Positions 1-8,538 of a stretch of 29,491 nucleotides of DNA are shown here, in pieces (positions within the stretch are counted from its first letter, which is position 1; every line of letters starts with the position of its first letter). The stretch covers positions 1 to 29,491 of the forward strand of contig JADFKM010000006.1 in the NCBI GenBank assembly GCA_022564935.1, in the 5' to 3' direction. A program made the position numbers and the translations under genes. This DNA is from Candidatus Dadabacteria bacterium. Lineage in GTDB: Bacteria > Desulfobacterota_D > UBA1144 > Nemesobacterales > JADFKM01. The notes under the pieces are model-generated. The model ran no database searches and was not told the origin of the DNA. It saw only the letters and a list, made by a program, of their open reading frames with translations.

Positions 1-238
1 CCGAAGCCCGCGCCCGATCTAAATCGGCGGCGGCGAACGCTTCGTCGGGCCAGCCCGCCCGGCGGCAGGCGCCGCGCGCGCGCTCGAGCGACAGATCGGC
101 CACCGCCATGATGTGAAGCCCCGGCGTCCGGCGGGCCTGGGCGAGAAACATGGCGCCGAACTTGCCGGCGCCGATGAGCCCGACGCGGACGGGGTTGTCC
201 GCCTCCTCACGTGCGCGGAGTTGGGTGTAGAGACTCAC
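1..238 (-). CDS. NAD(P)-dependent oxidoreductase, 5' fragment (3' end beyond window)
   Basis: The minus strand is open from a GTG at 238 to the window edge, giving 79 codons. The translation starts VSLYTQLRAREEA and then has a Rossmann nucleotide-binding loop, VGLIGAGKFGAMF at about residues 19-31, followed by an acidic second strand (AVADL). The beginning resembles homoserine-dehydrogenase-like NAD(P) oxidoreductases that carry a C-terminal SAF domain, but only the dinucleotide-binding part is visible, so the substrate cannot be named. Base composition matches the neighbouring sdh genes. It lies downstream of sdhB on the same strand after about 158 bases and may be a separate unit. An ATG 30 codons further in is too late, because it would remove the binding loop. 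Confidence 0.7.
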   Translation of the reverse strand, partial: MSLYTQLRAREEADNPVRVGLIGAGKFGAMFLAQARRTPGLHIMAVADLSLERARGACRRAGWPDEAFAAADLDRARAS

Positions 239-396
239 GGGCGGAGAACCTGCTGTTCCTGGGTCATTGCCTTTCTAGATTAGCAAGCCGCTCCGCCGAT
301 CGCCAGCAGGCGCCGCTCCGGGTCCCAGCAGAACACAGCACAATGGGCGGCGAGTCCGGCCAGCCGCCCTTCCGCCCCCCCGCCGCGCCGCGCCTA

Positions 397-1176
397 TCAC
401 ATACGGCGCTCGACCAACATCTTCTTGATCCCGGCGATCGCCTTGGCCGGGTTTAGGTCCTTGGGGCAGGTGCGGGTGCAGTTCATGATGGTGTGGCAGC
501 GGTAGAGCCGGAACGGGTCCTCGAGCTCGTCGAGCCGCTCGCCGGTGTGCTCGTCGCGGCTGTCGACCAGCCAGCGGTACGCCTGCAACAGAACCGCCGG
601 GCCCAGGTAGCGTTCGCTGTTCCACCAGTAGCTCGGGCAGCTCGTCGAGCAGCAGGCGCAGAGGATGCATTCATACAGCCCGTCGAGCTTGGCGCGGTCA
701 TCCTTCGACTGCAGCCGCTCCTTGTCGGGCGGCGGCGTCTGGCTCTGGAGCCACGGCTTGATCGAGGCGTATTGGGCGTAAAAGTTGGTCATGTCGGGCA
801 CCAGGTCCTTGATCACCGGCATGTGGGGCAGCGGATAGACCGCGACGTCGCCCTTGGTGTCGTCGATCGGCTGGGTGCAGGCGAGGGTGTTGGTGCCGTC
901 GATGTTCATCGCGCAGGAGCCGCAGATTCCCTCGCGGCACGAGCGCCGGAAGGTGAGCGTCGCGTCGACCTCGTTCTTGATCTTGATCAGCGCATCGAGG
1001 ACCATCGGCCCGCACGCATCGCGGTCGATCTCGTAGGTGTCGACCCTGGGGTTGTCGCCCGAATCGGGCTCCCAGCGGTAGACCTTGAAGCGCTTCACGT
1101 TGGTCGCGCCGGCGGGCGCCGGATGCGCCTTGCCGGGGCCGATCTTGGAGTTGGCGGGCAGCATGAACTCGGCCAT
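397..1176 (-). CDS. sdhB: Succinate dehydrogenase iron-sulfur subunit SdhB
   Basis: This is the electron-transfer subunit of complex II: it passes electrons from the SdhA flavin through three Fe-S clusters to ubiquinone at the membrane anchor. The 259-residue protein has the normal length. The 2Fe-2S ligands are C80, C85, C88 and C100 (motif CREGICGSC). A second set, [12 protein letters not shown] (170-181), and a third, [13 protein letters not shown] (227-239), bind the 4Fe-4S and 3Fe-4S clusters. The ATG at 1176 has a strong GGAGGAG ribosome-binding site a few bases upstream. It is the last gene of the order sdhC-sdhD-sdhA-sdhB, 33 bases after the sdhA stop. The sequence is of the alphaproteobacterial/mitochondrial type. 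Confidence 0.97.
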   Translation of the reverse strand: MAEFMLPANSKIGPGKAHPAPAGATNVKRFKVYRWEPDSGDNPRVDTYEIDRDACGPMVLDALIKIKNEVDATLTFRRSCREGICGSCAMNIDGTNTLACTQPIDDTKGDVAVYPLPHMPVIKDLVPDMTNFYAQYASIKPWLQSQTPPPDKERLQSKDDRAKLDGLYECILCACCSTSCPSYWWNSERYLGPAVLLQAYRWLVDSRDEHTGERLDELEDPFRLYRCHTIMNCTRTCPKDLNPAKAIAGIKKMLVERRM

Positions 1177-1209
1177 GTCTCCTCCTCGGAGCTGAACCGG
1201 CGGGCGGCC

Positions 1210-3009
1210 CTAGTACACCCGCGCCTTCGGCGGGAACACCTCGACCTCGTCGGTCAGCGTGTAGAGATGCACGGGCCGGTAGTCGATGCGCACCTTGCCG
1301 TCGTCGCCGACCCAGGCCAGCGTGTGTTTCATCCAGTTCTCGTCGTCGCGGTCGGGGTAGTCCTCGCGGGCGTGCCCGCCGCGGCTCTCGGTGCGGTTGC
1401 TCGCCGAGTTGATCGTCACCACCGCCTGCCTGAGCAGGTTGTCGAGCTCGAGCGTCTCGACGAGGTCCGAGTTCCACACCATCGAACGGTCGGAGACGCG
1501 CACGTCGTCGAACGACTTGTAAATCTCGTCGAGCTTGGCCACGCCCTCGCCGAGGATCTCGCCGGTGCGGAAGACCGCGCAATTGGCCTGCATCGCGCGC
1601 TGCATGGTGAGGCGAATCTCGGCGGTCGGGCTTCCGCCGCTGGCGTTGCGCAGCGCGTCGAGCCGGTCGAGCGCCGCCTCTCCGGCACCGTTGCCGAGCG
1701 GCTTGTGCGACGCGCCGGGGGTGACGATCTCGGCGGCGCGCAGCGCCGCGGCGCGGCCGAACACGACGATGTCGAGGAGCGAGTTCGAGCCCAGCCGGTT
1801 GGCGCCGTGGACCGAGACGCAGGCCGCCTCGCCGATCGCCATCAGCCCGGGCACCACCGCGTCCGGGTCGCCGTCTTTGAGCGTCACCACCTCGCCGTGG
1901 TAGTTGGTCGGGATGCCGCCCATGTTGTAGTGCACCGTCGGGATCACCGGGATCGGCTCCGCGGTGACGTCGACGCCGGCGAAGATCCTGGCCGATTCCG
2001 AGATTCCCGGCAGCCGCTCCTCGAGGAGCTCGGCGCCGAGGTGCTCGAGGTGCAGGTGGATATGGTCCTTCTCGGGCCCGACCCCGCGGCCGTCGCGAAT
2101 CTCCAGCGTCATCGCCCGGCTCACCACGTCGCGCGAGGCGAGGTCCTTGGCGGTGGGCGCGTAGCGCACCATGAAGCGCTCGTTCTCCGAATTGGTGAGG
2201 TAGCCGCCCTCGCCGCGCGATCCTTCGGTGATCAGGCAGCCCGAGCCGTAGATGCCGGTGGGATGGAACTGCACGAACTCCATGTCCTGGCATGGAAGCC
2301 CGGCGCGCAACGCCATGGCGTTGCCGTCGCCGGTGCAGGTGTGCGCCGAGGTGCACGAGAAGTACGTGCGGCCGTAACCGCCGGTCGCCAGCACCACCAT
2401 GTGGGCGCGGAAGCGGTGGATGGCGCCGTCGTCCATGTTCCACGCCATCACCCCGCGGCACGCGCCGTCCGCGTCCATGATCAGGTCGAGCGCGAAATAC
2501 TCGATGAAGAACTCGGCGTCGTGCTTGAGCGACTGCTGATAGAGCGTGTGCAGGATGGCGTGGCCGGTGCGGTCGGCGGCGGCGCAGGTGCGCATCGCCT
2601 GGCCCTTGCCGTAATGCGTGCTCATGCCGCCGAAGGCGCGCTGGTAGATGTGTCCGTCCTCGGTGCGCGAGAACGGCACGCCGTAGTGCTCGAGCTCGAT
2701 CACCGCCTGCGCCGCCTCGCGGCACATGTACTCGATGGCGTCCTGGTCGCCGAGCCAGTCCGAGCCCTTGACCGTGTCGTACATGTGCCAGCGCCAGTCG
2801 TCCTCGCCCATGTTGCCGAGCGCCGCGCTCATGCCGCCCTGGGCGGCGACGGTGTGGCTGCGAGTCGGGAACACCTTGGTCAGGCACGCGGTCTTGAGCC
2901 CCTGCTCGGCCAGGCCGAAGGTGGCGCGCAGGCCGGCGCCGCCGGCGCCGACGACGACGACGTCGTAGCTGTGCTCGGTGATCGGATACGCCTGGGTCAC
3001 GGCGCTCAT
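1210..3009 (-). CDS. sdhA: Succinate dehydrogenase flavoprotein subunit SdhA
   Basis: This subunit oxidises succinate to fumarate in the TCA cycle with covalently bound FAD on the cytoplasmic face. The 599-residue protein starts [16 protein letters not shown]. It shows the FAD dinucleotide fold GAGGAG (21-26), the flavin-linking histidine in SHTVAAQGG (H52), the QFHPTGIYG block, the active-site TEGSRGEGG loop and the HYNMGGIPT segment. The frame is open further upstream, but the ATG at 3009 overlaps the sdhD stop as ATGA. That coupling, and the homologous start MSAV, support this start. The gene is complete, with no missing catalytic residue seen. It belongs to the sdhCDAB operon on the GC-rich part of the window. 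Confidence 0.97.
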   Translation of the reverse strand: MSAVTQAYPITEHSYDVVVVGAGGAGLRATFGLAEQGLKTACLTKVFPTRSHTVAAQGGMSAALGNMGEDDWRWHMYDTVKGSDWLGDQDAIEYMCREAAQAVIELEHYGVPFSRTEDGHIYQRAFGGMSTHYGKGQAMRTCAAADRTGHAILHTLYQQSLKHDAEFFIEYFALDLIMDADGACRGVMAWNMDDGAIHRFRAHMVVLATGGYGRTYFSCTSAHTCTGDGNAMALRAGLPCQDMEFVQFHPTGIYGSGCLITEGSRGEGGYLTNSENERFMVRYAPTAKDLASRDVVSRAMTLEIRDGRGVGPEKDHIHLHLEHLGAELLEERLPGISESARIFAGVDVTAEPIPVIPTVHYNMGGIPTNYHGEVVTLKDGDPDAVVPGLMAIGEAACVSVHGANRLGSNSLLDIVVFGRAAALRAAEIVTPGASHKPLGNGAGEAALDRLDALRNASGGSPTAEIRLTMQRAMQANCAVFRTGEILGEGVAKLDEIYKSFDDVRVSDRSMVWNSDLVETLELDNLLRQAVVTINSASNRTESRGGHAREDYPDRDDENWMKHTLAWVGDDGKVRIDYRPVHLYTLTDEVEVFPPKARVY

Positions 3010-3386
3010 CCCCCGAACGCGAGCTTGAGCACGGCGAACACGCACGCTGTGCCGAGCGCGAAGCTGCCCAGCAAGACCAGCAGCACCGAGCCGGTCTTGA
3101 CGCCTTCGTGGTGGATGTAGTCCTCGATTACCACCTGCATGCCGAGCTTCATGTGATAGAAGCCGGCGACGATGAACAGGAGCATGATCACGGCGACCAG
3201 CGGATTGCCCATCAACGCGACGGCGCGGGCGTGGTCGGCCCCGATCATGAGAAAGACGAAGACGACGAAGAGAAACGTCAACGGCACCAGAGCGACCGCG
3301 GTGAGCCGCTGGGCCCAAAAATGACCGGTTCCCTCCTTGGCGGCGCCGAGCCCGCGGACCCGGCCGAGCGGCGTGCGCAGGCTCAT
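3006..3386 (-). CDS. sdhD: Succinate dehydrogenase membrane anchor subunit SdhD
   Basis: This small membrane subunit, with SdhC, holds heme b and the ubiquinone site of complex II. The 126 residues contain three hydrophobic segments (about 32-50, 59-78 and 98-120). The N-terminal part [11 protein letters not shown] carries the conserved Arg, and [15 protein letters not shown] supplies the histidine region typical of heme/quinone binding in this family. The start at 3386 lies one base after the sdhC stop, and the stop overlaps the sdhA ATG by four bases, so the three genes are translationally coupled. The assignment rests on position and motif, because these anchor subunits are weakly conserved in sequence. 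Confidence 0.92.
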   Translation of the reverse strand: MSLRTPLGRVRGLGAAKEGTGHFWAQRLTAVALVPLTFLFVVFVFLMIGADHARAVALMGNPLVAVIMLLFIVAGFYHMKLGMQVVIEDYIHHEGVKTGSVLLVLLGSFALGTACVFAVLKLAFGG

Positions 3387-3387
3387 G

Positions 3388-3777
3388 TCAGCCCCCGATT
3401 CCCAGTCCGATCATCCAGGCGACGACGGTGAGCGTCACCGAGGCGGCGAGCATCGCCCAGCCCGAGCGGTAGACGTCCTCGATCTCGAAGCCGTATCCCA
3501 GGTCCCACACCAGGTGCCTGACGCCGTTGCACAGGTGATAGAACAGGCACGCCGAGAAGCCGAACAGGACGAGATAGCCGAACCACGAGCCGTAGAACGC
3601 CTGGGTGGTCTGATAAGCGCCGGGCCCGATGGCGGCGGCGATCAGCCACCAGGTGAGGAACAGCGTGCCGACGGCGAGGCCGACCCCGGTAAGGCGGTGG
3701 AAGATCGAGAGAACCGACGTGAGCTGCGGCTTGTAGATTTGGAGGTGCGGTGACAGAGGCCGCTGCGACTGGGCCAT
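3388..3777 (-). CDS. sdhC: Succinate dehydrogenase cytochrome b556 subunit SdhC
   Basis: This is the first gene of the sdh operon and encodes the larger membrane anchor of complex II. The chosen start gives MAQSQRPLSPHLQIYKPQ, the family's characteristic opening. The PQLTSVLSIFHRLTG block follows, and a conserved heme-ligand region SACLFYHLCNGVRHLVWD lies near residues 74-91. There are three membrane segments. Length is 129 residues, which is normal. An upstream in-frame ATG at 3798 would add seven residues, but GGAG lies eight bases before 3777 and supports the shorter form. Nothing upstream on this strand is coupled to it, so the operon promoter should lie between here and 3892. Confidence 0.94.
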   Translation of the reverse strand: MAQSQRPLSPHLQIYKPQLTSVLSIFHRLTGVGLAVGTLFLTWWLIAAAIGPGAYQTTQAFYGSWFGYLVLFGFSACLFYHLCNGVRHLVWDLGYGFEIEDVYRSGWAMLAASVTLTVVAWMIGLGIGG

Positions 3778-3891
3778 TTTATTGTTCTCCGGACACACAC
3801 CGCGCGCCCCCCGGATGGCGCGCGCGAAGCCATTGTAAGGCGTTGTCCCGGCGAGTCAATCGCGTGCCTTGCGCGACGCCGCCCGGCGGAA

Positions 3892-4380
3892 TCATTGGTA
3901 CAGCCCGTGGCGGCGGTGCCAGTCCTCGATCGATTCGCCCGGGTACTCGGGGAAGTGGCTGTCGCGGCCGGTCTCGGGCGCCTCGGCCCAGGGCGCCCTG
4001 GAGTCGAGCATGATGTGGACGCGCTCGGGCGGCACGGGCAACGGCGTGTCGATCGCCGAGGCGAAGGGGTGAACGAGCTCGGGCCAGCCCGGGTCGGCGA
4101 CCCACAGCGCGCTGCCGCAGACCCGGCAGAAATGACGCCGCGCCGGGCTCAACCCCTGCTCGTCGCCGGCTTCGGCCGGGAGCCGGACGCGATAGACGCT
4201 AACGTTGTCCTCACCTTCGACGGCGAGCGTCCCGGCGTCGCCCATGATGTTGATCGCGTAGCCGCCGCCGCCCGCGGTCTTGCGGCAGATCGAGCAGTAG
4301 CAGCGCATAAAGGGGTACGGCGTCCGCGATTCGACCGCGAACCGCACCGCGCCGCAGTGGCAAGAGCCTTCGAGCTTCAT
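3892..4380 (-). CDS. GFA-family (glutathione-dependent formaldehyde-activating-like) zinc protein
   Basis: The 162-residue protein opens MKLEGSCHCGAVRF. It carries the GFA-family zinc-binding pattern: SCHCG near the N-terminus, RCYCSICRK about 20 residues later, and FCRVCGSALW in the middle. Members of this family fold like the formaldehyde-activating enzyme Gfa and bind two zinc ions, but most, including probably this one, have no proven substrate. The frame continues 108 codons upstream without a plausible protein. The ATG at 4380 has GGAGG about seven bases upstream and is clearly the start. It lies upstream of sdhC on the same strand with about 115 bases between and is probably transcribed separately. 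Confidence 0.85.
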   Translation of the reverse strand: MKLEGSCHCGAVRFAVESRTPYPFMRCYCSICRKTAGGGGYAINIMGDAGTLAVEGEDNVSVYRVRLPAEAGDEQGLSPARRHFCRVCGSALWVADPGWPELVHPFASAIDTPLPVPPERVHIMLDSRAPWAEAPETGRDSHFPEYPGESIEDWHRRHGLYQ

Positions 4381-4445
4381 CGCTTGACCTCCACTGCTTG
4401 GGACCGGGGAGCGCCTATCCCCGCCTCGGCTGCGGCCGGCGGGCG

Positions 4446-5335
4446 TCAGCCGTCGTCGCCGAACTTTATGCCCTGCGCCAGCGGCAGCTCGTTCGAGTAG
4501 TTGATCGTGTTGGTGGCGCGCCGCATGTAGCTCTTCCACGCGTCCGAGCCCGATTCGCGGCCGCCGCCGGTGTCCTTCTCGCCGCCGAACGCGCCGCCGA
4601 TCTCGGCTCCGCTCGGCCCGATGTTGACGTTGACGATGCCGCAGTCCGAGCCGACGCCCGAGGTGAACGTCTCGGCCTCGCGCAGGTCGGTGGTGAAGAT
4701 GCACGACGCCAACCCCTGGGGCACGCCGTTGTGGATGCGAATCGCGCCGTCGAGGTCGCGGTACTTCATGGCGTAGAGGATCGGGGCGAAGGTTTCCTCG
4801 CGCACGGTCCCGGTCTGGCCGGGCATCTCGACGATCGCGGGCGTGACGTAGTAGGCGTCGGGCAGCTCGCCGGCGAGCACCCGCTCGCCGCCGAACACCG
4901 CGCCGCCCTCGCCCGCGACCGTCTCCAGCGTCGCCTGCATCTTATCGTATGCCGCCTCGCGGATCAGCGGGCCGATCAGCGTGCCGGGATCGAGCGGATC
5001 GCCGACCGCGACCGAGGCATAGGCCGATTTCAGCCGCGGCAGCAGCGCGTCGTAGACGTCCTCGTGGACGATCAGGCGCCTGAGCGAGGTGCAGCGCTGG
5101 CCCGCCGTGCCGACGGCGGCGAACAGGATGGCGCGCTCGGCGAGGTCGAGGTCGGCCGAGGGCGCGACGATCATGCCGTTGTTGCCGCCGAGCTCCAGGA
5201 GCGAGCGGCCGAGCCGGGCCGCCACCCGGGCGCCGACCGCGCGGCCCATGGCGCAGCTCCCCGTCGCGCTGATCAGCGGCACGCGCGCATCGTCGACGAG
5301 CGCCTCGCCGGCCTCCTTGCCGCCGACGACGATCT
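4446..5335 (-). pseudogene. Aldehyde dehydrogenase (aminoadipate-semialdehyde / ALDH7 type), C-terminal part only
   Basis: This is the last roughly 295 residues of an NAD-dependent aldehyde dehydrogenase of the ALDH7A1/AmaB group (alpha-aminoadipate semialdehyde or piperideine-6-carboxylate oxidation in lysine breakdown). The sequence contains LISATGS, the catalytic-site glutamate in LELGGNN, the catalytic cysteine in GTAGQRCTSLRRL, the REETFAPILY block and the family-specific C-terminal end TNTINYS. The N-terminal about 200 residues, including much of the NAD-binding fold, are absent. In their place the frame runs straight into a CBS-domain protein at about 5,335. Composition here is GC-rich like the sdh genes. 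The missing half is best explained by a sequence junction rather than by evolution of a fusion protein. Confidence 0.88.
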
Positions 5336-5355
5336 GCAGGAGGTCGTCGAGGGTG
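5320..5355. other. Probable chimeric junction between two genomes
   Basis: Within about 35 bases the sequence changes from very GC-rich, ALDH-coding DNA to moderate-GC, CBS-coding DNA, with both halves in the same minus-strand frame. The family patterns on either side meet around the residues LDDLLQIVVGG. 'LDDLL' fits the end of a CBS domain, and 'QIVVGGKEAGEAL' fits the ALDH segment just before its SATGS motif. A short shared stretch such as CTCCTGCAG could have served as overlap. I see no transposase, tRNA or attachment site at the boundary. Confidence 0.8.
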
Positions 5356-5702
5356 ATTATGCCCGAGAGGTGCCCGTTCTTATCCACTATGGGCACGCGC
5401 CTAATGCCGTTTTCGTCTATGACCTTTAGAAGCTCCGCTGCCCTGGTGTCTTCATTGGCGGTGATAAGCTCACCGGTCATGACTTCCCTAACTTTCGTCT
5501 TGGCCACATCCAGCCCGTCCGCCACGACTCTAACGGTGATGTCTCTGTCGGTAATTATACCGATGGGCCTTTTATTCTCCACGATGACAACGCTTCCGAC
5601 CATCTTTTCCCTCATCAGCATCGCAGCCGTCTTCACCGAATCGCCAGGGCCGGTGGAAATGACCGTCTTCTTCTCTATCTTCCTAAGCGTAGTCTTCGGC
5701 AT
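5336..5702 (-). CDS. CBS-domain protein (N-terminal about 122 residues; 3' end lost at the junction)
   Basis: The protein begins MPKTTLRKIEKKTVIS and shows two CBS repeats. The first covers about residues 10-60, ending IGIITDRDIT. The second covers about 72-123, ending SGIITLDDLL. CBS pairs usually bind adenine nucleotides and regulate a partner, and stand-alone two-CBS proteins of about 140 residues are common. The frame then changes identity into an aldehyde dehydrogenase, so the true C-terminus, probably a few to 25 residues, is not present. The ATG at 5702 overlaps the TAA of the upstream flavin oxidoreductase by one base (TAATG), with AAAGGAGG just upstream. The two are therefore translationally coupled, and the CBS protein might sense nucleotide state for that enzyme; this is inference. 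Confidence 0.88.
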
Positions 5703-6757
5703 TAGCCCCCTCCTTTGAAATACGGCATTATCTCTTCGGCATACACTCGCAGGGTCTCCTCGGGATCGGGGCTGAACCTGTAGAAAAGCACAAAGTGTCT
5801 CACTCCGCTCTCGACGAACTTCTCGATCTTCTGTATGCAGTCGCTCTTCGAGCCAGTGATGGTGAAATCGATAATGGCCTCCCGCGGGTAGAGCTGCCCT
5901 AAATCCCTCAGCCTCTGCCTGCCCTGCTCGTCTGTGGGCAGGACGTTGAAATAGTTGAGCCCGGCATACTCCGGGGGTATGTCGATGTCGTAGCCCGCGT
6001 TCTTAAGCTCGTTCTGCATAATGAGGACGTATTTGAACGGCTCCAGGGTCTTGTATGCCTCGTCTTCGTCCTTCCCGAGGGAGGTAAAAGTCCATAGGCA
6101 CGGCTCGAAGCCCTCAAGAGACCTCCCGACGCCCTTGGCGCCCTCCTCGATTGCGTCCAGGTAAGTTCTGTAAAGAGAGGGGTTGAGGTCGATAGGGAGC
6201 CAGCCGTCTGCGATTTCCCCCGTGGTTTTTAGTCCCTTCGGGGTGTGCGTGGCGATGTTTATGGGTATGGAGTCGCGGTTGAAGGGGTGAATCTGTAAAT
6301 AGCCCTTGTCGAGGCTGAAAAACTCCCCTCCGTAATCCATGGGGTCCTCACCCGCCCACAGCATTCTCATAACTTCGACAAACTCACGCAGCCTTGAGAG
6401 GGGTCTGTCCCAAGGAATGCCGAACGGGTCGAGGTTCATTGACTCACCGACGCCTAGCGTGAGGCTCACCCTGCCCTTCGCGATGTGGTCTGTGGTGGCG
6501 AGGCGCTGTGCGAAAACGGCCGGATGCATCCTGACGGGGTCCGACACCGTGCCGAGCGAGATGTTACGCGTCTTATCGGCCGCAAGCGACGCCACAGTCC
6601 AGGCCTCGGGGCACTGCGCCTTGGCCACGAAAAGCAGGTGGTCGGGAAACCAAATGCTGTCGAAGCCAAGCTCATCGCACCTGACGGCAAAATTTATTAT
6701 CCCTTCCAGGTCAGCCCCCGGCATTGGAGCGCACATGCCGAACTTAACATCTGCCAT
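5702..6757 (-). CDS. LLM-class flavin-dependent oxidoreductase (luciferase-like)
   Basis: The 351-residue protein begins MADVKFGMCAPMPGADLEG. It has the TIM-barrel hallmarks of the bacterial luciferase-like monooxygenase / F420-dependent reductase superfamily: DELGFDSIWFPDHL at about 29-42, the VSLTLGVGES strand, LREFVEVMRMLW, and the late FVESGVRHFVLFY strand. Sequence alone does not decide between FMN and F420, and the substrate is unknown. The start is set by AAGGAGA six bases upstream of 6757; the frame is open 25 codons further but lacks a better site. It is the first gene of a two-gene unit with the CBS protein, and a good promoter-like sequence lies at 6839-6867. Confidence 0.88.
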   Translation of the reverse strand: MADVKFGMCAPMPGADLEGIINFAVRCDELGFDSIWFPDHLLFVAKAQCPEAWTVASLAADKTRNISLGTVSDPVRMHPAVFAQRLATTDHIAKGRVSLTLGVGESMNLDPFGIPWDRPLSRLREFVEVMRMLWAGEDPMDYGGEFFSLDKGYLQIHPFNRDSIPINIATHTPKGLKTTGEIADGWLPIDLNPSLYRTYLDAIEEGAKGVGRSLEGFEPCLWTFTSLGKDEDEAYKTLEPFKYVLIMQNELKNAGYDIDIPPEYAGLNYFNVLPTDEQGRQRLRDLGQLYPREAIIDFTITGSKSDCIQKIEKFVESGVRHFVLFYRFSPDPEETLRVYAEEIMPYFKGGG

Positions 6758-6838
6758 CTCTGTCTCCTTCGGTATTGTCTCAAGAATCCTTCGCTTACTT
6801 TGCAGCCAAATGCGGGGGGTTATCACCCGCAATGTCCA

Positions 6839-6867
6839 AGTATATTCATTTCACTTAAATTAATCAA
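6839..6867 (-). promoter_or_regulatory. Sigma-70-like promoter for the oxidoreductase-CBS unit
   Basis: On the minus strand TTGATT (6867-6862) is followed after 17 bases by TATACT (6844-6839). Transcription would start near 6832, leaving a leader of about 75 bases that contains a small GCGGG/CCCGC hairpin (6812-6830) and ends at the oxidoreductase ribosome-binding site. The match to consensus is 4/6 and 5/6 with ideal spacing. The call is by eye only. Confidence 0.5.
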
Positions 6868-7016
6868 ATCACTGGGGGACAATGCGCCTCTCATGCTATA
6901 GATATCGCATCAAAGCTACCCGCATCTTCCTATTATGACTAAATTTATTGGGGAGATAAATACACATTGCAGGCGTTGAAAACACACTGAGAGCCGTTAT
7001 CTTGGAAGACTCTCCC

Positions 7017-7808
7017 CTAGCCCTTCTGCTCCCCGCGCGTATTCTTGATCGACCTTACCAGAAGGTATATTCCAAACAACATGAAAGGGATGCTCAATAT
7101 TTGACCCATGTTGATGAGCAAGCCCTTCTCGAACGCTACCTGGACTTCCTTGAAAAACTCTATAACGAACCTGGAAGCGAAAAGCCCCGTCATCATAATC
7201 CCCAGCAGGAACCCCCCCTCCTCCCGTATGCGCCTGCTCCTGTAGGCAAAAATCATAACTGCGAACAAAATCAGATATGACAGGGCTTCGTAGAGCTGAG
7301 TGGGGTGTCTGGGTATAAGGTCAATCTTATTATAGACAAAAGCCCAGGGGACTCCGGCGGGCTTGCCGTAAATCTCTGAGTTGAAAAGGTTGCCTATGCG
7401 CACGAATGCAGCGCCCAGGGGCGCGACCACGGCCAGCCTGTCGAGCGTCCATCTGAAGGTCAGATCCGGGTGCCTCCTTACATATATAACCAGGGCCACA
7501 AGGATGCCTAAGGCGGCGCCGTGACTGGCGAGGCCGCCCCTCCAAACCTTGAGAATCTCCAGGGGATGTTCAAAGTAAAACCCCGGGTCGTAGAACAAGA
7601 CGTGGCCCAGGCGCGCGCCGATAATAACGCCCAGAAACATGTAGAGGAACAGGTCATCGAGGTAGCCCTCAGGAACCCCTTCGCTCCTGAACATCCGGCG
7701 CATTATGAAAAACATAAAGAAGAATGCGGCGGCAAAGCACAGGCTGTACCACCTGATGGACAAAAACCCTATTCTTATCAGCTCGGGGCTGGCGTTCCAT
7801 TCAATCAT
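7017..7808 (-). CDS. lgt: Prolipoprotein diacylglyceryl transferase
   Basis: This inner-membrane enzyme moves diacylglycerol from phosphatidylglycerol to the lipobox cysteine of prolipoproteins, the first step of lipoprotein maturation. The 263-residue length is normal. The sequence shows about seven hydrophobic segments, the RGGLASHGA block with the essential histidine, and the signature FVRIGNLFNSEIYG with its essential arginine. A conserved arginine also lies in the late segment FASRFVIEFFKE. The ATG at 7808 has GGAG eight bases upstream. The stop is TAG, and the protein ends at the expected place, so TAG is a true stop in this genome. Several lipoprotein genes in the same window supply its substrates. 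Confidence 0.95.
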   Translation of the reverse strand: MIEWNASPELIRIGFLSIRWYSLCFAAAFFFMFFIMRRMFRSEGVPEGYLDDLFLYMFLGVIIGARLGHVLFYDPGFYFEHPLEILKVWRGGLASHGAALGILVALVIYVRRHPDLTFRWTLDRLAVVAPLGAAFVRIGNLFNSEIYGKPAGVPWAFVYNKIDLIPRHPTQLYEALSYLILFAVMIFAYRSRRIREEGGFLLGIMMTGLFASRFVIEFFKEVQVAFEKGLLINMGQILSIPFMLFGIYLLVRSIKNTRGEQKG

Positions 7809-7922
7809 AAATACGCTCCAGCTTGAGTAATTTCCACAGCAGCCCGGCCATAAAGTATACTACCGAAGACCAGGGCCGAACACAGGGCGCAGCAAATGCA
7901 GTCTACATGAAAAAACGCGGAG

Positions 7923-8225
7923 TCATGTCTCGTAGTCCACGACGTGCCTATCGGAGCGTATCTCGTTCACAAAGCCTACAACCTTTCGGTGCTCCGGGTG
8001 CTTCTGGTAAGTCTCCAGGTCATCTCTGCTCTCAAACACCGAATACAGCACGACGTCGCAGGCCGCCTCGGAGGGGTTGAAATTGAACCCGACCTCGATC
8101 TCTTTTATATGCGGTATTGAGTCCTTGAGCTCGAGCAGCCGCGTTTTCAGTATCCGCGCGTTCTCCTGCGCCCCGGCTCCGGCCGCATGCTCCTTCAGCT
8201 TCCACATAACGATGTGCTTTATCAT
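7923..8225 (-). CDS. Dabb-family (stress-responsive A/B barrel) small protein
   Basis: This 100-residue protein opens MIKHIVMWKLKE, a typical start for the dimeric alpha/beta-barrel Dabb family. The typical middle and end follow: LELKDSIPHIKEIEVG, a beta-strand segment DVVLYSVFES, and DLETYQKHPEHRKVVGFV. The family includes plant stress-induced proteins and a few ring-forming or olivetolic-acid-cyclase-like enzymes; most bacterial members have no known role. The start at 8225 has a very strong GGAGGAGG site six bases upstream, so the five-codon-longer alternative at 8240 is unlikely. It lies upstream of lgt on the same strand with about 115 bases between. Confidence 0.88.
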   Translation of the reverse strand: MIKHIVMWKLKEHAAGAGAQENARILKTRLLELKDSIPHIKEIEVGFNFNPSEAACDVVLYSVFESRDDLETYQKHPEHRKVVGFVNEIRSDRHVVDYET

Positions 8226-8462
8226 GGGCCCTCCTCCCAAACATTGAACTCTTAACGCGGGTTGATTACGAAGGCGGCAGGCTGCTCACAGTCCCGCCGC
8301 AAGAGCCATAATATACCAGCAGGGCGGTTAAATGTCAGTTCGGCTCGGTCTGGTAGAGCCAAAAAATTCCAAGAGGATAGACCATCCTTTTTTAGGAAAC
8401 CGTCAAACAGAGACCCGAATCATTGTAGGCAAAAAGCGGAACTGAATCAGAATACAACCGGA
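8226..8462. other. Divergent intergenic region
   Basis: About 240 bases separate the Dabb gene (minus) from the promoter of the next lipoprotein gene (plus). I see no convincing coding potential, tRNA or terminator here. Confidence 0.4.
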
Positions 8463-8492
8463 TTGACTTATAACGCCTATGTGTCGTATTAT
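8463..8492 (+). promoter_or_regulatory. Sigma-70-like promoter for the small lipoprotein gene
   Basis: TTGACT (8463-8468) is followed after 18 bases by TATTAT (8487-8492). Transcription would begin near 8500. That supports translation from the ATG at 8539 rather than the upstream in-frame ATG at 8479, which would sit inside the promoter. The call is by eye. Confidence 0.45.
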
Positions 8493-8538
8493 AAAATATA
8501 AAAGGATTAACCGATTTATCGGTATTTTCGCTTCAGCA

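Noticed and set aside
493-3120. An 875-codon open frame on the plus strand across the sdh genes, and other long frames in the first 5 kb
   Set aside because: They are antisense to sdhB, sdhA and sdhD, which have all family motifs. High GC removes stop codons in other frames.
4446-5702. A genuine CBS-regulated aldehyde dehydrogenase fusion enzyme
   Set aside because: The dehydrogenase lacks its first about 200 residues, and composition and apparent lineage change at the same point, which fits a junction artefact better.
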